A stretch of DNA of 51,661 bases from Chloroflexota bacterium (GTDB lineage: Bacteria; Chloroflexota; UBA11872; UBA12225; JAJDUF01), in NCBI GenBank assembly GCA_022824545.1, contig JAJDZR010000117.1:1-51661 (forward strand), written 5' to 3'. Below the pieces are notes generated by a model. The model was not told the DNA's origin and ran no database searches. It saw nothing but the letters and a program-made list of their open reading frames with translations. Both the position numbers and the translations under genes were made by a program. This document shows, in pieces, positions 7,666 through 15,844 of this stretch (position 1 is its first letter; the number at the start of each line of letters is the position of its first letter).

Positions 7666-9543
7666 CTACCCCGCGCCCTCCGGCCCGTCATCCGCCGCGT
7701 ACCAGCTCGCCTGCAAGCCGTACAGCCGCGCATACGCGCCGCTGCCCTGCACCAGGCTGGCGTGCTCGCCCTCCTCCACGATCTGCCCGCCCTGCAGGAC
7801 GATGATCCGGTCGGCCAGCCGTGCCGAGCCGAGCCGATGGGAAATGAAGACCGCGCACCGCCCGGCCGCCGCCGCGCGGAATTGCCGGTAGACGGCCACC
7901 TCGGCCCGCGGGTCGAGCGCTGCCGTCGGCTCGTCGAGCACGATGATCTGCGCGTCCCGCACGTAGGCACGGGCAATCGCCAGCCGTTGCCACTGCCCGG
8001 TGGACAGATCCATCCCGCCGACGAACTCCTTGCGGAGCAGCGTGGCGTATCCGTCGGGCAAGCTGGCAATGAAGCCGTCCGCGCCACTCTGCGCCGCCGC
8101 CCGCTTGATGGCCGCCGGCACCATCGTCGCTGCCTGCGGCGTGTCCGACAGCAGCGTCGTATCGCCGTATCCGATGTTTTCGAGCGCCGTGGCCGGATAG
8201 CGCATGAAGTCCTGGAAGATCGCGGTGGCCTCGCGGCGCCACGCCGCCGGATCGAGGTCGTTCAAGTCAATCCCGTCTACCGTAATCCTCCCCCGCGATG
8301 GGCGATACAGCCCGAGCAGCAGCCGGACGAGCGTGGTCTTGCCCGCGCCGTTTTCGCCGACGAGCGCGATGCGCTCCTGCGGCCGCAGCGTCAGGCTTAC
8401 GTCCTGCAACGCCGGTCGCGCCGCTCCCGGGTACGTAAAGCTCACCCCGTGAAACTGCACCCCTTCCCGCAGTGGCCGCGGCGGCGCCGGATGGTCACTG
8501 GCCGGCCGCGGCTCCGGAGCAACGGCGAGGAAGTCCCGCAGATGCTCCCAGCGCGAGTAGTAATCCACCACGGCAATGGCGTTATAGGACAGCAGTTGGA
8601 TGAGGTTGCGGAACGGCCCCAGCGCGTACAGCAGCGCCACCAGGCTCCCGAGCGTGATCTGGCCCTGGCTCGCCAGCACCAGGAGCGCCACCGCCGTTCC
8701 CCAGCGGGTCAGCTCCTGGAGGGCAGTGTTCCCCCAGCTCTCCCAGGCCAGTCTCCAGTGGGCAGCGGTCAGGGCGTCGAGATGCCGGTTGAAGGCGGCC
8801 CGCCAACGGTCGAGCAGCGCCGCGCCGAGGCCGAACAGCCGCAGCTCAGGGGCCGCCCCCCGGTCAGCCAGGAGTTGCGCCCAGTAGCGCTCCTCGCGGC
8901 GCAGCGGTGAGCGCGCGTAGCTCGCCGCGACAAACCGCCGTCCCTGCCGTCCCCCGATCACCACGCTGGCAATACTGGTCGCGGCGAGCACCACGGGCAG
9001 CAGCCAGTGGGCTTGCGCGTAGAGCGCCAGCAAACCGGCCGTGCCCAGGAGCGCGCTGAGCTGCCCGGCTACCCTCTCAAGCTCCGAGGAGACCCTGCGA
9101 CTCAGAGCCGTCCACCCGTTCTCCAGCTTGTGATAGTACTCCGGCTGCTCGTAGTAGGTCAGCGGCACCGCCGCCATGTGCTCCAGCAACCGGCGCTGGA
9201 GCGCAACCTTCAGCCGCTCGCGGACCAGTCCGCCACAGTAGAGCGTCAGCGTGTTGCGGATGTCGGGTACGACATACGCCGCAAACAGTACCCCCAGCCA
9301 GGGCACAACCTCCCGCCAGGGGTTGGCCGGCAAGGCGGCCAGCACGTTGATGAGGCCCGTCATGGACCAGACGAGCAAGGGCTGGGCCACGCCGCCCACC
9401 AGACTCAACGCCACGATGATGATGGCCAGGAACCGGGCATGACGCCAGATCATCCCGCCGGCGAAGGCCATCGCGCCCCCGGTCCGCCGAGCTTGTGCCG
9501 TCAGCTCGCGCCAGCGCTGTGCGCGCGAGTGTCCCTGCTCCAT
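7666..9543 (-). CDS. ABC half-exporter (fused membrane and ATPase domains), partner A
   Basis: A 625-residue ABC exporter half with a membrane domain of about 340 residues and a C-terminal ATPase. Visible are Walker A GENGAGKTT, Q-loop IFQDFM, signature LSTGQWQR, Walker B IIVLDEPTAALD and H-loop ISHRLGS. Both halves keep intact catalytic Glu and His, so this would be a heterodimer with two working sites. The ATG at 9543 follows AGGGA at eight bases; a GTG one codon earlier is less likely. It is the first gene of the pair, 126 bp upstream of the second, and diverges from an XRE regulator that may control it. Confidence 0.88.
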   Translation of the reverse strand: MEQGHSRAQRWRELTAQARRTGGAMAFAGGMIWRHARFLAIIIVALSLVGGVAQPLLVWSMTGLINVLAALPANPWREVVPWLGVLFAAYVVPDIRNTLTLYCGGLVRERLKVALQRRLLEHMAAVPLTYYEQPEYYHKLENGWTALSRRVSSELERVAGQLSALLGTAGLLALYAQAHWLLPVVLAATSIASVVIGGRQGRRFVAASYARSPLRREERYWAQLLADRGAAPELRLFGLGAALLDRWRAAFNRHLDALTAAHWRLAWESWGNTALQELTRWGTAVALLVLASQGQITLGSLVALLYALGPFRNLIQLLSYNAIAVVDYYSRWEHLRDFLAVAPEPRPASDHPAPPRPLREGVQFHGVSFTYPGAARPALQDVSLTLRPQERIALVGENGAGKTTLVRLLLGLYRPSRGRITVDGIDLNDLDPAAWRREATAIFQDFMRYPATALENIGYGDTTLLSDTPQAATMVPAAIKRAAAQSGADGFIASLPDGYATLLRKEFVGGMDLSTGQWQRLAIARAYVRDAQIIVLDEPTAALDPRAEVAVYRQFRAAAAGRCAVFISHRLGSARLADRIIVLQGGQIVEEGEHASLVQGSGAYARLYGLQASWYAADDGPEGAG

Positions 9544-9634
9544 CACGTCTTTCCCTCGCGGAAGCCACTTCCCCGCTGCGCCTCGGCTCGACAGCGTCCA
9601 ATCGTCGCACAGCCCCCCGTCTCACTGCCAAGCG

Positions 9635-9663
9635 TTGACAAACCCGCACAGGAACCGTAGGCT
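9635..9663 (+). promoter_or_regulatory. Sigma70-type promoter for the XRE regulator
   Basis: TTGACA at 9635-9640, a 17-base spacer, and TAGGCT at 9658-9663. Transcription would start near 9670, about 50 bases before the ATG. The spacing and -35 match are ideal; the -10 is moderate. Confidence 0.6.
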
Positions 9664-9718
9664 CGACACGAGCAGGTTGGGCGGCGGCGGCGATTTCGGC
9701 TGGGTCGTGGGATCAGTG

Positions 9719-10153
9719 ATGGCACAAGCGTCGGATACGAGCCGGGTCAAGCCGCGAGCATCCCCCTTACGCACCAGACCTACCAATGCCTTCGGGGTAA
9801 CGTTACGGGCATTGCGCGAGCAGACCGCCCTCAGTCAGAGCGCGCTCGGCCGCCGCGCCCAGGTCCACGCCAGCATTGTCAGCCGCCTGGAAAGCGGTGA
9901 CCGCACGCCGAGCAGCCCGGGGCTGGTGGAAGCGCTCGCCCGCGGCCTCCGGCTCTCTCCCGACGATACCGACCGGCTGCTCGCCGCTGGCGGATTCGTG
10001 CCCTCCGTTATCACGCGCCTCGGCCCCGGCGATCCCACACTGCTGCTCGTGGCGCAGGTGCTCACCGATAGCCGTGTGTCGGACGATGAGCAGCAACGCC
10101 TGCGCGATGTGGTCGAGGCCGCCGCGCGTTGGTGCCGTGCCGCCAGCCGCTAA
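9719..10153 (+). CDS. XRE-family helix-turn-helix regulator
   Basis: A 144-residue protein with an HTH_XRE domain in the middle: FGVTLRALREQTALSQSALGRRAQVHASIVSRLESGDRTP carries the classic two-helix pattern, with the recognition helix near VHASIVSRLESG. The rest is a short helical tail of unknown role. The open frame starts at a TTG (9635), but that codon overlaps the -35 element; the ATG at 9719 is preferred. It is transcribed away from the two ABC exporter genes, so regulation of those genes or of itself is plausible but unproven. Confidence 0.82.
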   Translation: MAQASDTSRVKPRASPLRTRPTNAFGVTLRALREQTALSQSALGRRAQVHASIVSRLESGDRTPSSPGLVEALARGLRLSPDDTDRLLAAGGFVPSVITRLGPGDPTLLLVAQVLTDSRVSDDEQQRLRDVVEAAARWCRAASR

Positions 10154-10189
10154 CCGCTGGCCCCTCCCTCGCCCTATCTCCCATCGCTC

Positions 10190-10290
10190 GTCATTGCGGC
10201 GGGAGCCGCAATCCAGCCCCCATCGCCCGTCATTGCGGCGGAAGCCGCAATCCAGCCCCCATGTCCGTCATTCTCGCGCAAGCGGGAATC
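10190..10290. repeat. Three D-type palindromes in tandem
   Basis: Cores at 10193-10212 (ATTGCGGCGGGAGCCGCAAT), 10232-10251 (ATTGCGGCGGAAGCCGCAAT) and 10270-10289 (ATTCTCGCGCAAGCGGGAAT), spaced 38-39 bases apart. The third has a different stem, yet the arms still largely pair. Confidence 0.85.
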
Positions 10291-11033
10291 TACTCCCCCT
10301 CTCCAAATGTTGGAGAGGGGGCCGGGGGGTGAGGCTTGGCCTCCGGCAGTCCGGTGATGCGGATGCCGGCCCCCGGTACTTTGTACCGCACATTGATCCC
10401 GATCAGCAGCGCCGTCAGCGGCTCCAGCAGCCGCGCCCGCCGCAGCGGCCCCACGTCCACCGGCCGCAGCCGCGGGATTGCCTCCACCAATTCCCGCACG
10501 GCCGCCCGCGCCGCGCGGTCGTTTCCACACAGCAGCACATCGCCATCCAAGGCGTGATCGAGGTCGCGCAGATGGGCCGCGCTGATGTGGTGAAACGCCG
10601 CGCAGACCCGCACGTGCTGCGGAGTCAGTTGGGCTGCTTGCTCCGCTGCCGAGCCGGCCGGCAGCCCCAGCATGTCCGTTGGCCGTCCGCCGACCGCGAC
10701 CGCCAGCGGTACGGTCACGTCCACCAGCACGCTGCCGTCTCGCCACGCCGACCGTAGCCCCTGGAGCGTCCTCGCGTGCGCCGCGAACGGCACGCAGAGC
10801 GCGACCGTGCTCGCCGCCCCCACGGCCTCGGCATTGGTGGCACCTTCAATCAACGCCGCGGCGCCCAGCGTCTCGCGAATACCGGCCGCCGCCACCGCGG
10901 CCCGCTCGGCATTGCGTGAGCCGAGTACGATCCGATAGCCCGCCCGCGCCCACCGCAAGGCCAGGCCGTGCCCCATCGGGCCGGTCCCGCCGACAATGGC
11001 AATCGTCTGCCGCTCAGTCTGCGCTTCAGTCAT
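10290..11033 (-). CDS. npdG: NADPH-dependent F420 reductase-like protein
   Basis: A 247-residue Rossmann protein of the F420-dependent NADP reductase family, which moves a hydride between reduced cofactor F420 and NADP. The N-terminus carries IAIVGGTGPMGHGLALRWARAG, the dinucleotide-binding loop, then VLGSRN, the NADP phosphate-binding turn. The middle has the CVPFAAH segment and AFHHISAAHL typical of the family. The family normally ends soon after the IRITGL strand. Here 14 more residues (PHPPAPSPTFGEGE) are encoded by the A-type repeat at 10295-10334, which also brings the stop codon close. Presence of F420 in this organism is inferred only from this gene. Confidence 0.8.
   Translation of the reverse strand: MTEAQTERQTIAIVGGTGPMGHGLALRWARAGYRIVLGSRNAERAAVAAAGIRETLGAAALIEGATNAEAVGAASTVALCVPFAAHARTLQGLRSAWRDGSVLVDVTVPLAVAVGGRPTDMLGLPAGSAAEQAAQLTPQHVRVCAAFHHISAAHLRDLDHALDGDVLLCGNDRAARAAVRELVEAIPRLRPVDVGPLRRARLLEPLTALLIGINVRYKVPGAGIRITGLPEAKPHPPAPSPTFGEGE
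10295..10334. repeat. A-type repeat, loop orientation 2, inside the npdG coding end
   Basis: CTCTCCAAATGTTGGAGAG plus the standard tail. Read on the minus strand it encodes the last 14 residues of the reductase-like protein. Confidence 0.85.
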
Positions 11034-11146
11034 CGTGCTGCTCTACCTATGACCTTTGCGAAAAGGGGAGCGCTGGCGGCGCCGGCCCACCGCTGCCGGC
11101 CAGAGAACATGCGCTGCCTACGACCGATAGCCCCTACCCCCGTCCC

Positions 11147-12112
11147 TCAGACGCTACTGCGCGGCGGTTGATCCTCTTCCCCGTCCGGGTCGCCCTCCTC
11201 CCGACGCCGGCGCAGGAAGTCTTCCAGCTCCTCCACCAGTTCCTCCGGGTCTACGGACAGCGGACCGCTCGATTCCGCCTCCGCCTCGCCCGGCTCGGTC
11301 TGGCCCGGCGCCAAGGGTGCCTTCGATTCGTCGTATTGGTCTTCGAGTTGCTGCAAGTAGGCCGCCAGCTCCGGCCGCTCGGCGACGGCCTCGTCCGCTT
11401 GCTCCAGGAGTTGCCGCCCGGCCTGACGCAGCTGGTCCAGGTCGAACGACCAGCCCACCAGCCGCCCCGCCTGCTCCAGCAGCGCCGCGCTCACGGCCGG
11501 ATTCGGCACCTGGAGATAGTGCGGCACGCTGCCGAACAGGCTCGCGCTCGGTACCTGGTGAACCCGCAGCGACTCGATCACCGCCGAGTGAACGCTGGAT
11601 GGCCCCTCGTACTGCGAGAACGGAATGCCCAGTTGGTTCAGCGCCACGCGCAGCTCCGGCGCCGTCGCCCACCCGGTCAGGACGGTGCTGCGCGTGTGCG
11701 GCACGTCCGCCGGCACGCTCGCCAGCAGGATCGCCGCTCCCACTCCCCACTCCACGCACGCTTCCGCCAGTTCCGCAGCGAACGCCCGCCACCGCAGCTG
11801 TGGTTCCGGGATCAAGTAGAAGATCAGATCGTGCGTCGTCTCGTCCGCCGCCGGGTGGTGGGCGTACCAGAACTCGCCGTGCGGCCACTCCAGCACCCGA
11901 TCCTGGGACCCGGTCAGCCGGGAGATGGGCCGCAGTTCGCTATAGTCGTAGTAGTCGTCCGAATCTTGGACCGCCAGCGGCTCGGCGTCGAACGCGGCGA
12001 CCAGATGGCGAATGGCCAGCGAAGCGGCCAGCCCGGCGTCGGGCAAGCCCTCGAACGCCCCGATCAAGATGGGGCGCCGCAGGGTGGGCTGTGCGGTATG
12101 CGTCAGCGGCAT
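11147..12112 (-). CDS. PAC2 family protein (proteasome assembly chaperone-like)
   Basis: A 321-residue PAC2-family protein. The N-terminal LIGAFEGLPDAGLAASLAIRHL and HDLIFYLIPEPQLRW segments, the ILLASVPADVPHTR region and the C-terminal helix ending YLQQLEDQYDES...LEDFLRRRR match the actinobacterial and chloroflexal members found near proteasome-type genes. Bacterial members have unknown biochemical function. The start has GAGGA at seven bases. It lies 113 bp upstream of the F420/NADP reductase-like gene in the same direction, possibly one transcript. The acidic C-terminal 60 residues look disordered. Confidence 0.82.
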   Translation of the reverse strand: MPLTHTAQPTLRRPILIGAFEGLPDAGLAASLAIRHLVAAFDAEPLAVQDSDDYYDYSELRPISRLTGSQDRVLEWPHGEFWYAHHPAADETTHDLIFYLIPEPQLRWRAFAAELAEACVEWGVGAAILLASVPADVPHTRSTVLTGWATAPELRVALNQLGIPFSQYEGPSSVHSAVIESLRVHQVPSASLFGSVPHYLQVPNPAVSAALLEQAGRLVGWSFDLDQLRQAGRQLLEQADEAVAERPELAAYLQQLEDQYDESKAPLAPGQTEPGEAEAESSGPLSVDPEELVEELEDFLRRRREEGDPDGEEDQPPRSSV

Positions 12113-12212
12113 GAGCCTTCCTCAATTCGTGTCGGATTCGTAGCGGAATCGTAGCAGCGCGGCGGGAGTATTGCGTTCATACTAACCGATGAGCCGTGGT
12201 CGGCCGGCGCGG

Positions 12213-12218
12213 TAGAAT
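12213..12218 (+). promoter_or_regulatory. Candidate -10 element for recF
   Basis: TAGAAT about 20 bases before the recF ATG. No good -35 is visible, and there is no clear ribosome-binding site, so the transcript would have a very short leader. The same hexamer occurs upstream of selC and the tRNA-Ser(GCT) gene. Confidence 0.35.
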
Positions 12219-12239
12219 CCGGCCGCGGGCCCGAGCACC

Positions 12240-13523
12240 ATGCGTTGTCGCCACCTCAGCCTGACGAATTTTCGCACCTACGATCGGCTTGAGTTGGACC
12301 TGCCACCCGGGGTATCCGTACTCTGCGGAAACAATGCCCAGGGCAAGTCCAACCTGCTCGAAGCCCTCTATATGCTCGCCACGATCAAATCGTTCCGGAC
12401 CACCAGCGAGCGCGAGTTGGTCTCGTGGCACGCCGGCGCCGACGAGCGCTTTGCCCGCGTCAGCGCCGAGATCGAGCGCCAGGGGAGCACGTCGCGGCTC
12501 GATATTATCCTGGTCGAGCCAGCAAGTGGCAATGCGGCCAACGCTGCGGCTGGTGCCCGTACCCGCGCCATCCAGAAGCGCGTCCGCCTCAACCAGCAAC
12601 CCCGGCGGGCACTGGACGCGCTCGGTCAGCTCAATAGCGTCCTCTTTACCCCCGCCGATGTCGAGCTAATCACCGGCTCGCCGGCCCAGCGCCGCCGCTA
12701 CCTCGACATCATGCTCTGTCAGGTTGATCCCCACTACGCGCGCGTCCTCAGCCGGTACCAGCGCGTCCTGACCCAGCGCAACGCCCTCTTGCGCCAGCTC
12801 CGTGACCGCCGGTTGCCGCCCGACCAGCTCGGGTATTGGACCGAGCAGGTGGTCGCTTTGGGCAGCGAGTTGATCGTCGGCCGCGGCCAGGCCGTTACCA
12901 CCCTCAACTCGTCCCTCGCCGACGTCCACCCCCGGCTGGTGGATGGCCGCACCTCCCTCGGCATCGTCTACCGCAGCAGCGTCACCGAGCTACCGTCCGC
13001 GTTGGCGGAGGAGTCGGGTGCCGTCCCCCATGCGGATGACGTGCGGCCTGCCGTTGCCGCGCAGTTCGCCGCCCAGCTTGACGCCCAGCAGGAGCGGGAG
13101 CGGCGCCAGGGCATGACCGTCGTCGGCCCCCACCGCGACGATCTGGCCTTCACCGTTGATGGAATGGACCTCAACCGTTTCGGCTCCCGCGGCCAGCAGC
13201 GCACGGCGGCGCTCGCGGTCAAGCTGGCCGAGGCCGCTGTAATGGAGCAGCGCACCGGCGAGCGGCCGCTCCTCCTGCTCGACGACGTGCTTTCCGAGTT
13301 GGACCCGCAGCGCCGCCTGCTGCTGCAGGAGATACTCACCAGTGAAGGACTGCCCGCACCATCCGCACCATCTGACGGGAGTCGCAGCCGTACCGACCGC
13401 GGCGGGCAGGTGCTCCTCACCACGACCGAGCTACGCCCCTTCACCGCCGCCTTCCTCGCCGCAGCCACCGTCTTCGAGGTCGCCAACGGCACACTACGCC
13501 CTCGTGAGGCGAGTGCGGCCTAA
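12240..13523 (+). CDS. recF: DNA replication and repair protein RecF
   Basis: A 427-residue RecF, an SMC-like ATPase that loads RecA at gaps together with RecO and RecR. Visible are the start LSLTNFRTYDRLELDL, Walker A GNNAQGKSN (about residues 30-38), the SPAQRRRYLDIMLCQ segment, TVVGPHRDDL, the signature-like GSRGQQRTAAL, and Walker B LLLLDDVLSELDPQRR. The length is longer than the usual 360-380 because of alanine-rich insertions near residue 100 and a region near residue 375 rich in Pro, Ser and Arg. It stands apart from dnaA-dnaN-gyrB, unlike the classic cluster, which may reflect rearrangement. Confidence 0.95.
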   Translation: MRCRHLSLTNFRTYDRLELDLPPGVSVLCGNNAQGKSNLLEALYMLATIKSFRTTSERELVSWHAGADERFARVSAEIERQGSTSRLDIILVEPASGNAANAAAGARTRAIQKRVRLNQQPRRALDALGQLNSVLFTPADVELITGSPAQRRRYLDIMLCQVDPHYARVLSRYQRVLTQRNALLRQLRDRRLPPDQLGYWTEQVVALGSELIVGRGQAVTTLNSSLADVHPRLVDGRTSLGIVYRSSVTELPSALAEESGAVPHADDVRPAVAAQFAAQLDAQQERERRQGMTVVGPHRDDLAFTVDGMDLNRFGSRGQQRTAALAVKLAEAAVMEQRTGERPLLLLDDVLSELDPQRRLLLQEILTSEGLPAPSAPSDGSRSRTDRGGQVLLTTTELRPFTAAFLAAATVFEVANGTLRPREASAA

Positions 13524-13537
13524 CTACCAGCCTCTAG

Positions 13538-13571
13538 TCCCTTCCCTTCAGGGAGGGGGTGGGGGGTAGGT
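13538..13571. repeat. E-type repeat
   Basis: CCCTTCCCTTCAGGGAGGGG hairpin with tail TGGGGGGTAGGT, 15 bases after the recF stop. It may act as a transcription end signal. Confidence 0.75.
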
Positions 13572-13638
13572 GCGATCCGGCCCCTCGGCCATCCATCTAG
13601 CACGACCGAGTGACCACGATCCTTCGACACTCCGTCCG

Positions 13639-14022
13639 CTAGTCTGAGCGCAAGTCGCGGATACTTCTTCTCGCAGCGTAGAGAGACAGTAAGCCTGCCA
13701 AGACTAAGAAAACTCCCGCCGCGAATGCACCTACGCCATAGCCGCGGTCAATGTCCAGCCAGAACAGAGCTACCCCACCGATGGTCAGTATGAGACCTAA
13801 GATCAAGAACCAGACCGACCATCCGAGATTGGACGTGCGGTTGACCGCGAGTTGCTGGCCTAGTTTGGCAGTGTACCCCATCACTGCCGCTACCTCATCC
13901 TCGCATCTGTCCTTGCAGGCAATGCCCTTCTCTACCTCGGCGGCACATTCGGTGCATACGCCCCGATGGCAGTACATGCATACCGCGACTGCGTCGCTCG
14001 CAGTGTGGTAGTAGCATCTCAT
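13639..14022 (-). CDS. Small membrane protein with N-terminal B-box-type zinc finger
   Basis: A 127-residue protein. The first 45 residues hold Cys and His in the order C-x2-H ... C-x2-C-H ... C-x2-C ... C-x3-C (CYYH, CMYCH, CTECA, CKDRC), as in B-box zinc fingers that begin many small bacterial membrane proteins. Two hydrophobic helices follow (about 68-90 and 95-117), then a charged tail. It probably sits in the cytoplasmic membrane with the zinc finger in the cytosol. Function is unknown. It is flanked on both sides by E-type repeats, at 13538 and 14076. Confidence 0.75.
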   Translation of the reverse strand: MRCYYHTASDAVAVCMYCHRGVCTECAAEVEKGIACKDRCEDEVAAVMGYTAKLGQQLAVNRTSNLGWSVWFLILGLILTIGGVALFWLDIDRGYGVGAFAAGVFLVLAGLLSLYAARRSIRDLRSD

Positions 14023-14075
14023 CGGATGAGTTCCGGCATTGCCCTCGGCGAGCGATTCAGCGCGGCGACTTGCGG

Positions 14076-14109
14076 CCCCTTCCCTTCAGGGAGGGGGTTG
14101 GGGGTAGGT
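14076..14109. repeat. E-type repeat
   Basis: CCCTTCCCTTCAGGGAGGGG hairpin with tail TTGGGGGTAGGT, just 3' of the aldehyde dehydrogenase gene. Confidence 0.8.
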
Positions 14110-14122
14110 ACGCTCCGGCCCT

Positions 14123-15538
14123 CTAGGGCATGTGGAAGACGACCATCTTCGTCTCGGTCATCTCTTCGACCGCGTACTTCGGCCCTTCCTTGCCCATCCC
14201 GCTGTCTTTCAGACCCCCGTAGGGCATCAGGTCGGCCCGCCATTGCGTGCCCCAGTTGAGGTGAATGTTTCCGGCCTCCGCCTCCAGCGCGAACTTCATC
14301 GCCCAATCCAGGTTCTCGGTGAAGATCGCCGTGCTCAGGCCGTAGTTCGTGCTGTTCGCCTGGGCAATCGCCTCGTCAATGTCGTCCACCGGCGTCACCC
14401 CGACGGCCGGGCCGAACACCTCGTCGCAGGAAATACGCATCTCCGGCTTCACGTCCGCCAGCAGCGTTGGCGCCATCAGCGTGCCGTTGCGCTGACCACC
14501 GGCCACCAGGCGCGCTCCGCCGCTTACCGCCTCCTGCACCCAGGACTCGACACGAGCCGCATCGCTTTCGCGGATCATCGGCCCCATCCGCACGCCTTCC
14601 TGGCGTGGATCACCCGTCGTGATCCCCTTCACGCTCTCCGCGAAAGCGTCCAGGAAGTCGCCGTAAATCTCGCGGTTGGCATAGACCCGCTGCGTGGAAA
14701 TACAGACCTGTCCGGCGTGCGCGTAGCCGGTGGAGGCCAGCGCTGTCGTGACCTTGTTCATATCCGCGTCGGGCATGATGATGACCGGCGAGTTGGACCC
14801 CAGCTCCATGGTCACCTTCTTCAGCCCGGCCGTGCGGCAGATGTGTTCGCCCACGTCGCGGCTGCCGGTGAAGGTGATCTTGCGGACGCGCGGATCGCTG
14901 ACCAGCGCATCCCCGATCTCGGCCCCGGAGCCGGTCAGACACTGGAGTGCTTCCGGCGGACACCCGGCCTCCAACATGACCTCAACCACCCGCAAACCCG
15001 AGAGCGGCGTGTCGGTGGCCGGCTTCAGCACGACGGCATTTCCCGCGGCGATGCCGGGCCCGACCTTGTGACAGACCAGGTGCAGCGGGAAGTTGAAAGG
15101 CGAGATCGCCGCCACCACCCCGCACGGCACGCGAATCGTGAAGCCGAATTTGCCCGTAACCCCCGGCGCCCCGTCCAGCGGAATGACCTCGCTGCCCAGC
15201 CGCTTGGCCTCCTCCGCCGACAGGTAGATGATCTCGGCCGCCCGCTCCACCTCGATCATCGCTTCCGCCTTGACCTTGCCACCCTCCAGCGTGATCGTCT
15301 CGGCAAAGCTCTCGGCCCGCTCGCTAATCAGGTCCGCGGCCTTGTGCAGAATCTTGTAGCGCTCGTAGCCGGTCAGCCCCCGCATGATCTCTGCACCCCG
15401 CACCGCCGTCGCCAGCGCGCGATCAATGTCGCTGGCCTCCGCTCTGGGCACCGTGTCCACGACGCTGCCATCGTAGGGATTGTGTACTTCAATGCGCTCG
15501 TCTTTGTCTACCCACGAACTACCGATGTGCATCTTCAT
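14123..15538 (-). CDS. NAD(P)-dependent aldehyde dehydrogenase
   Basis: A 471-residue aldehyde dehydrogenase that oxidises an aldehyde to the acid with NAD or NADP. The general base Glu is in MELGSNSP (about residue 245), the nucleophile Cys in HAGQVCIST (about 279), and SPFNFPLHL (146-154) and FTGSRDVG form the cofactor site. Closest in style to lactaldehyde, succinate-semialdehyde or non-phosphorylating glyceraldehyde-3-phosphate dehydrogenases; the substrate cannot be settled. The open frame extends to 15625, but the ATG at 15538 has GGAG eight bases upstream. It stands alone, with repeat clusters on both sides. Confidence 0.92.
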   Translation of the reverse strand: MKMHIGSSWVDKDERIEVHNPYDGSVVDTVPRAEASDIDRALATAVRGAEIMRGLTGYERYKILHKAADLISERAESFAETITLEGGKVKAEAMIEVERAAEIIYLSAEEAKRLGSEVIPLDGAPGVTGKFGFTIRVPCGVVAAISPFNFPLHLVCHKVGPGIAAGNAVVLKPATDTPLSGLRVVEVMLEAGCPPEALQCLTGSGAEIGDALVSDPRVRKITFTGSRDVGEHICRTAGLKKVTMELGSNSPVIIMPDADMNKVTTALASTGYAHAGQVCISTQRVYANREIYGDFLDAFAESVKGITTGDPRQEGVRMGPMIRESDAARVESWVQEAVSGGARLVAGGQRNGTLMAPTLLADVKPEMRISCDEVFGPAVGVTPVDDIDEAIAQANSTNYGLSTAIFTENLDWAMKFALEAEAGNIHLNWGTQWRADLMPYGGLKDSGMGKEGPKYAVEEMTETKMVVFHMP

Positions 15539-15625
15539 GCGCGTCACTCCTTTACCTACCCGCTCCGCTCGCTTGCCGGAGATACTGCCGGATGTTGCCC
15601 GCTCCTGCAACCCACCTCCCCTCAA

Positions 15626-15682
15626 TCATTCCCTAGCAAGCGGGAATCCAGTCCCTCTCCCCCTGCTAACAGGGGTAGGTAA
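15626..15682. repeat. D-type (dRS3-like) palindrome plus E-like hairpin
   Basis: ATTCCCTAGCAAGCGGGAAT at 15628-15647 fits the pattern ATTCCC-N8-GGGAAT of the neisserial dRS3 element. An E-like hairpin (CCCCTGCTAACAGGGG) with a GTAGGT end follows. Confidence 0.75.
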
Positions 15683-15684
15683 CA

Positions 15685-15760
15685 GGTAGGGGCGTCATTC
15701 ATGGCGCCCAGCTGGGCACGCCCCCTCCCTGGGCGCGATCAATCGCGCCCCTACGGCACG
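15685..15760. repeat. Two G-type palindromes in opposite orientation
   Basis: GTAG then GGGCGTCAT-TC-ATGGCGCCC (15690-15709), and 21 bases later GGGCGCGAT-CA-ATCGCGCCC (15731-15750) followed by CTAC, that is, the same family on the other strand. Each is a nine-pair palindrome around a two-base centre. Confidence 0.8.
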
Positions 15761-15768
15761 GCCAATAC

Positions 15769-15844
15769 CTACCCTTGTCAGTGAGAGGGGGCCGGGGGTG
15801 AGGTCCGTCTCCCCGTCCGCAGCGGGGCGGACCATAGGGGGGCC
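15769..15844. repeat. A/E-like hairpin plus C palindrome
   Basis: A degraded hairpin with the tail GGGGGCCGGGGGTGAGG, then GTCCGCAGCGGGGCGGACCA and the marker CCATAGGGGGGCC of the C family. Confidence 0.75.

Noticed and set aside
12177..12599. Minus-strand frame opposite the start of recF
   Set aside because: Overlaps a certain gene; no ribosome-binding site and no family.
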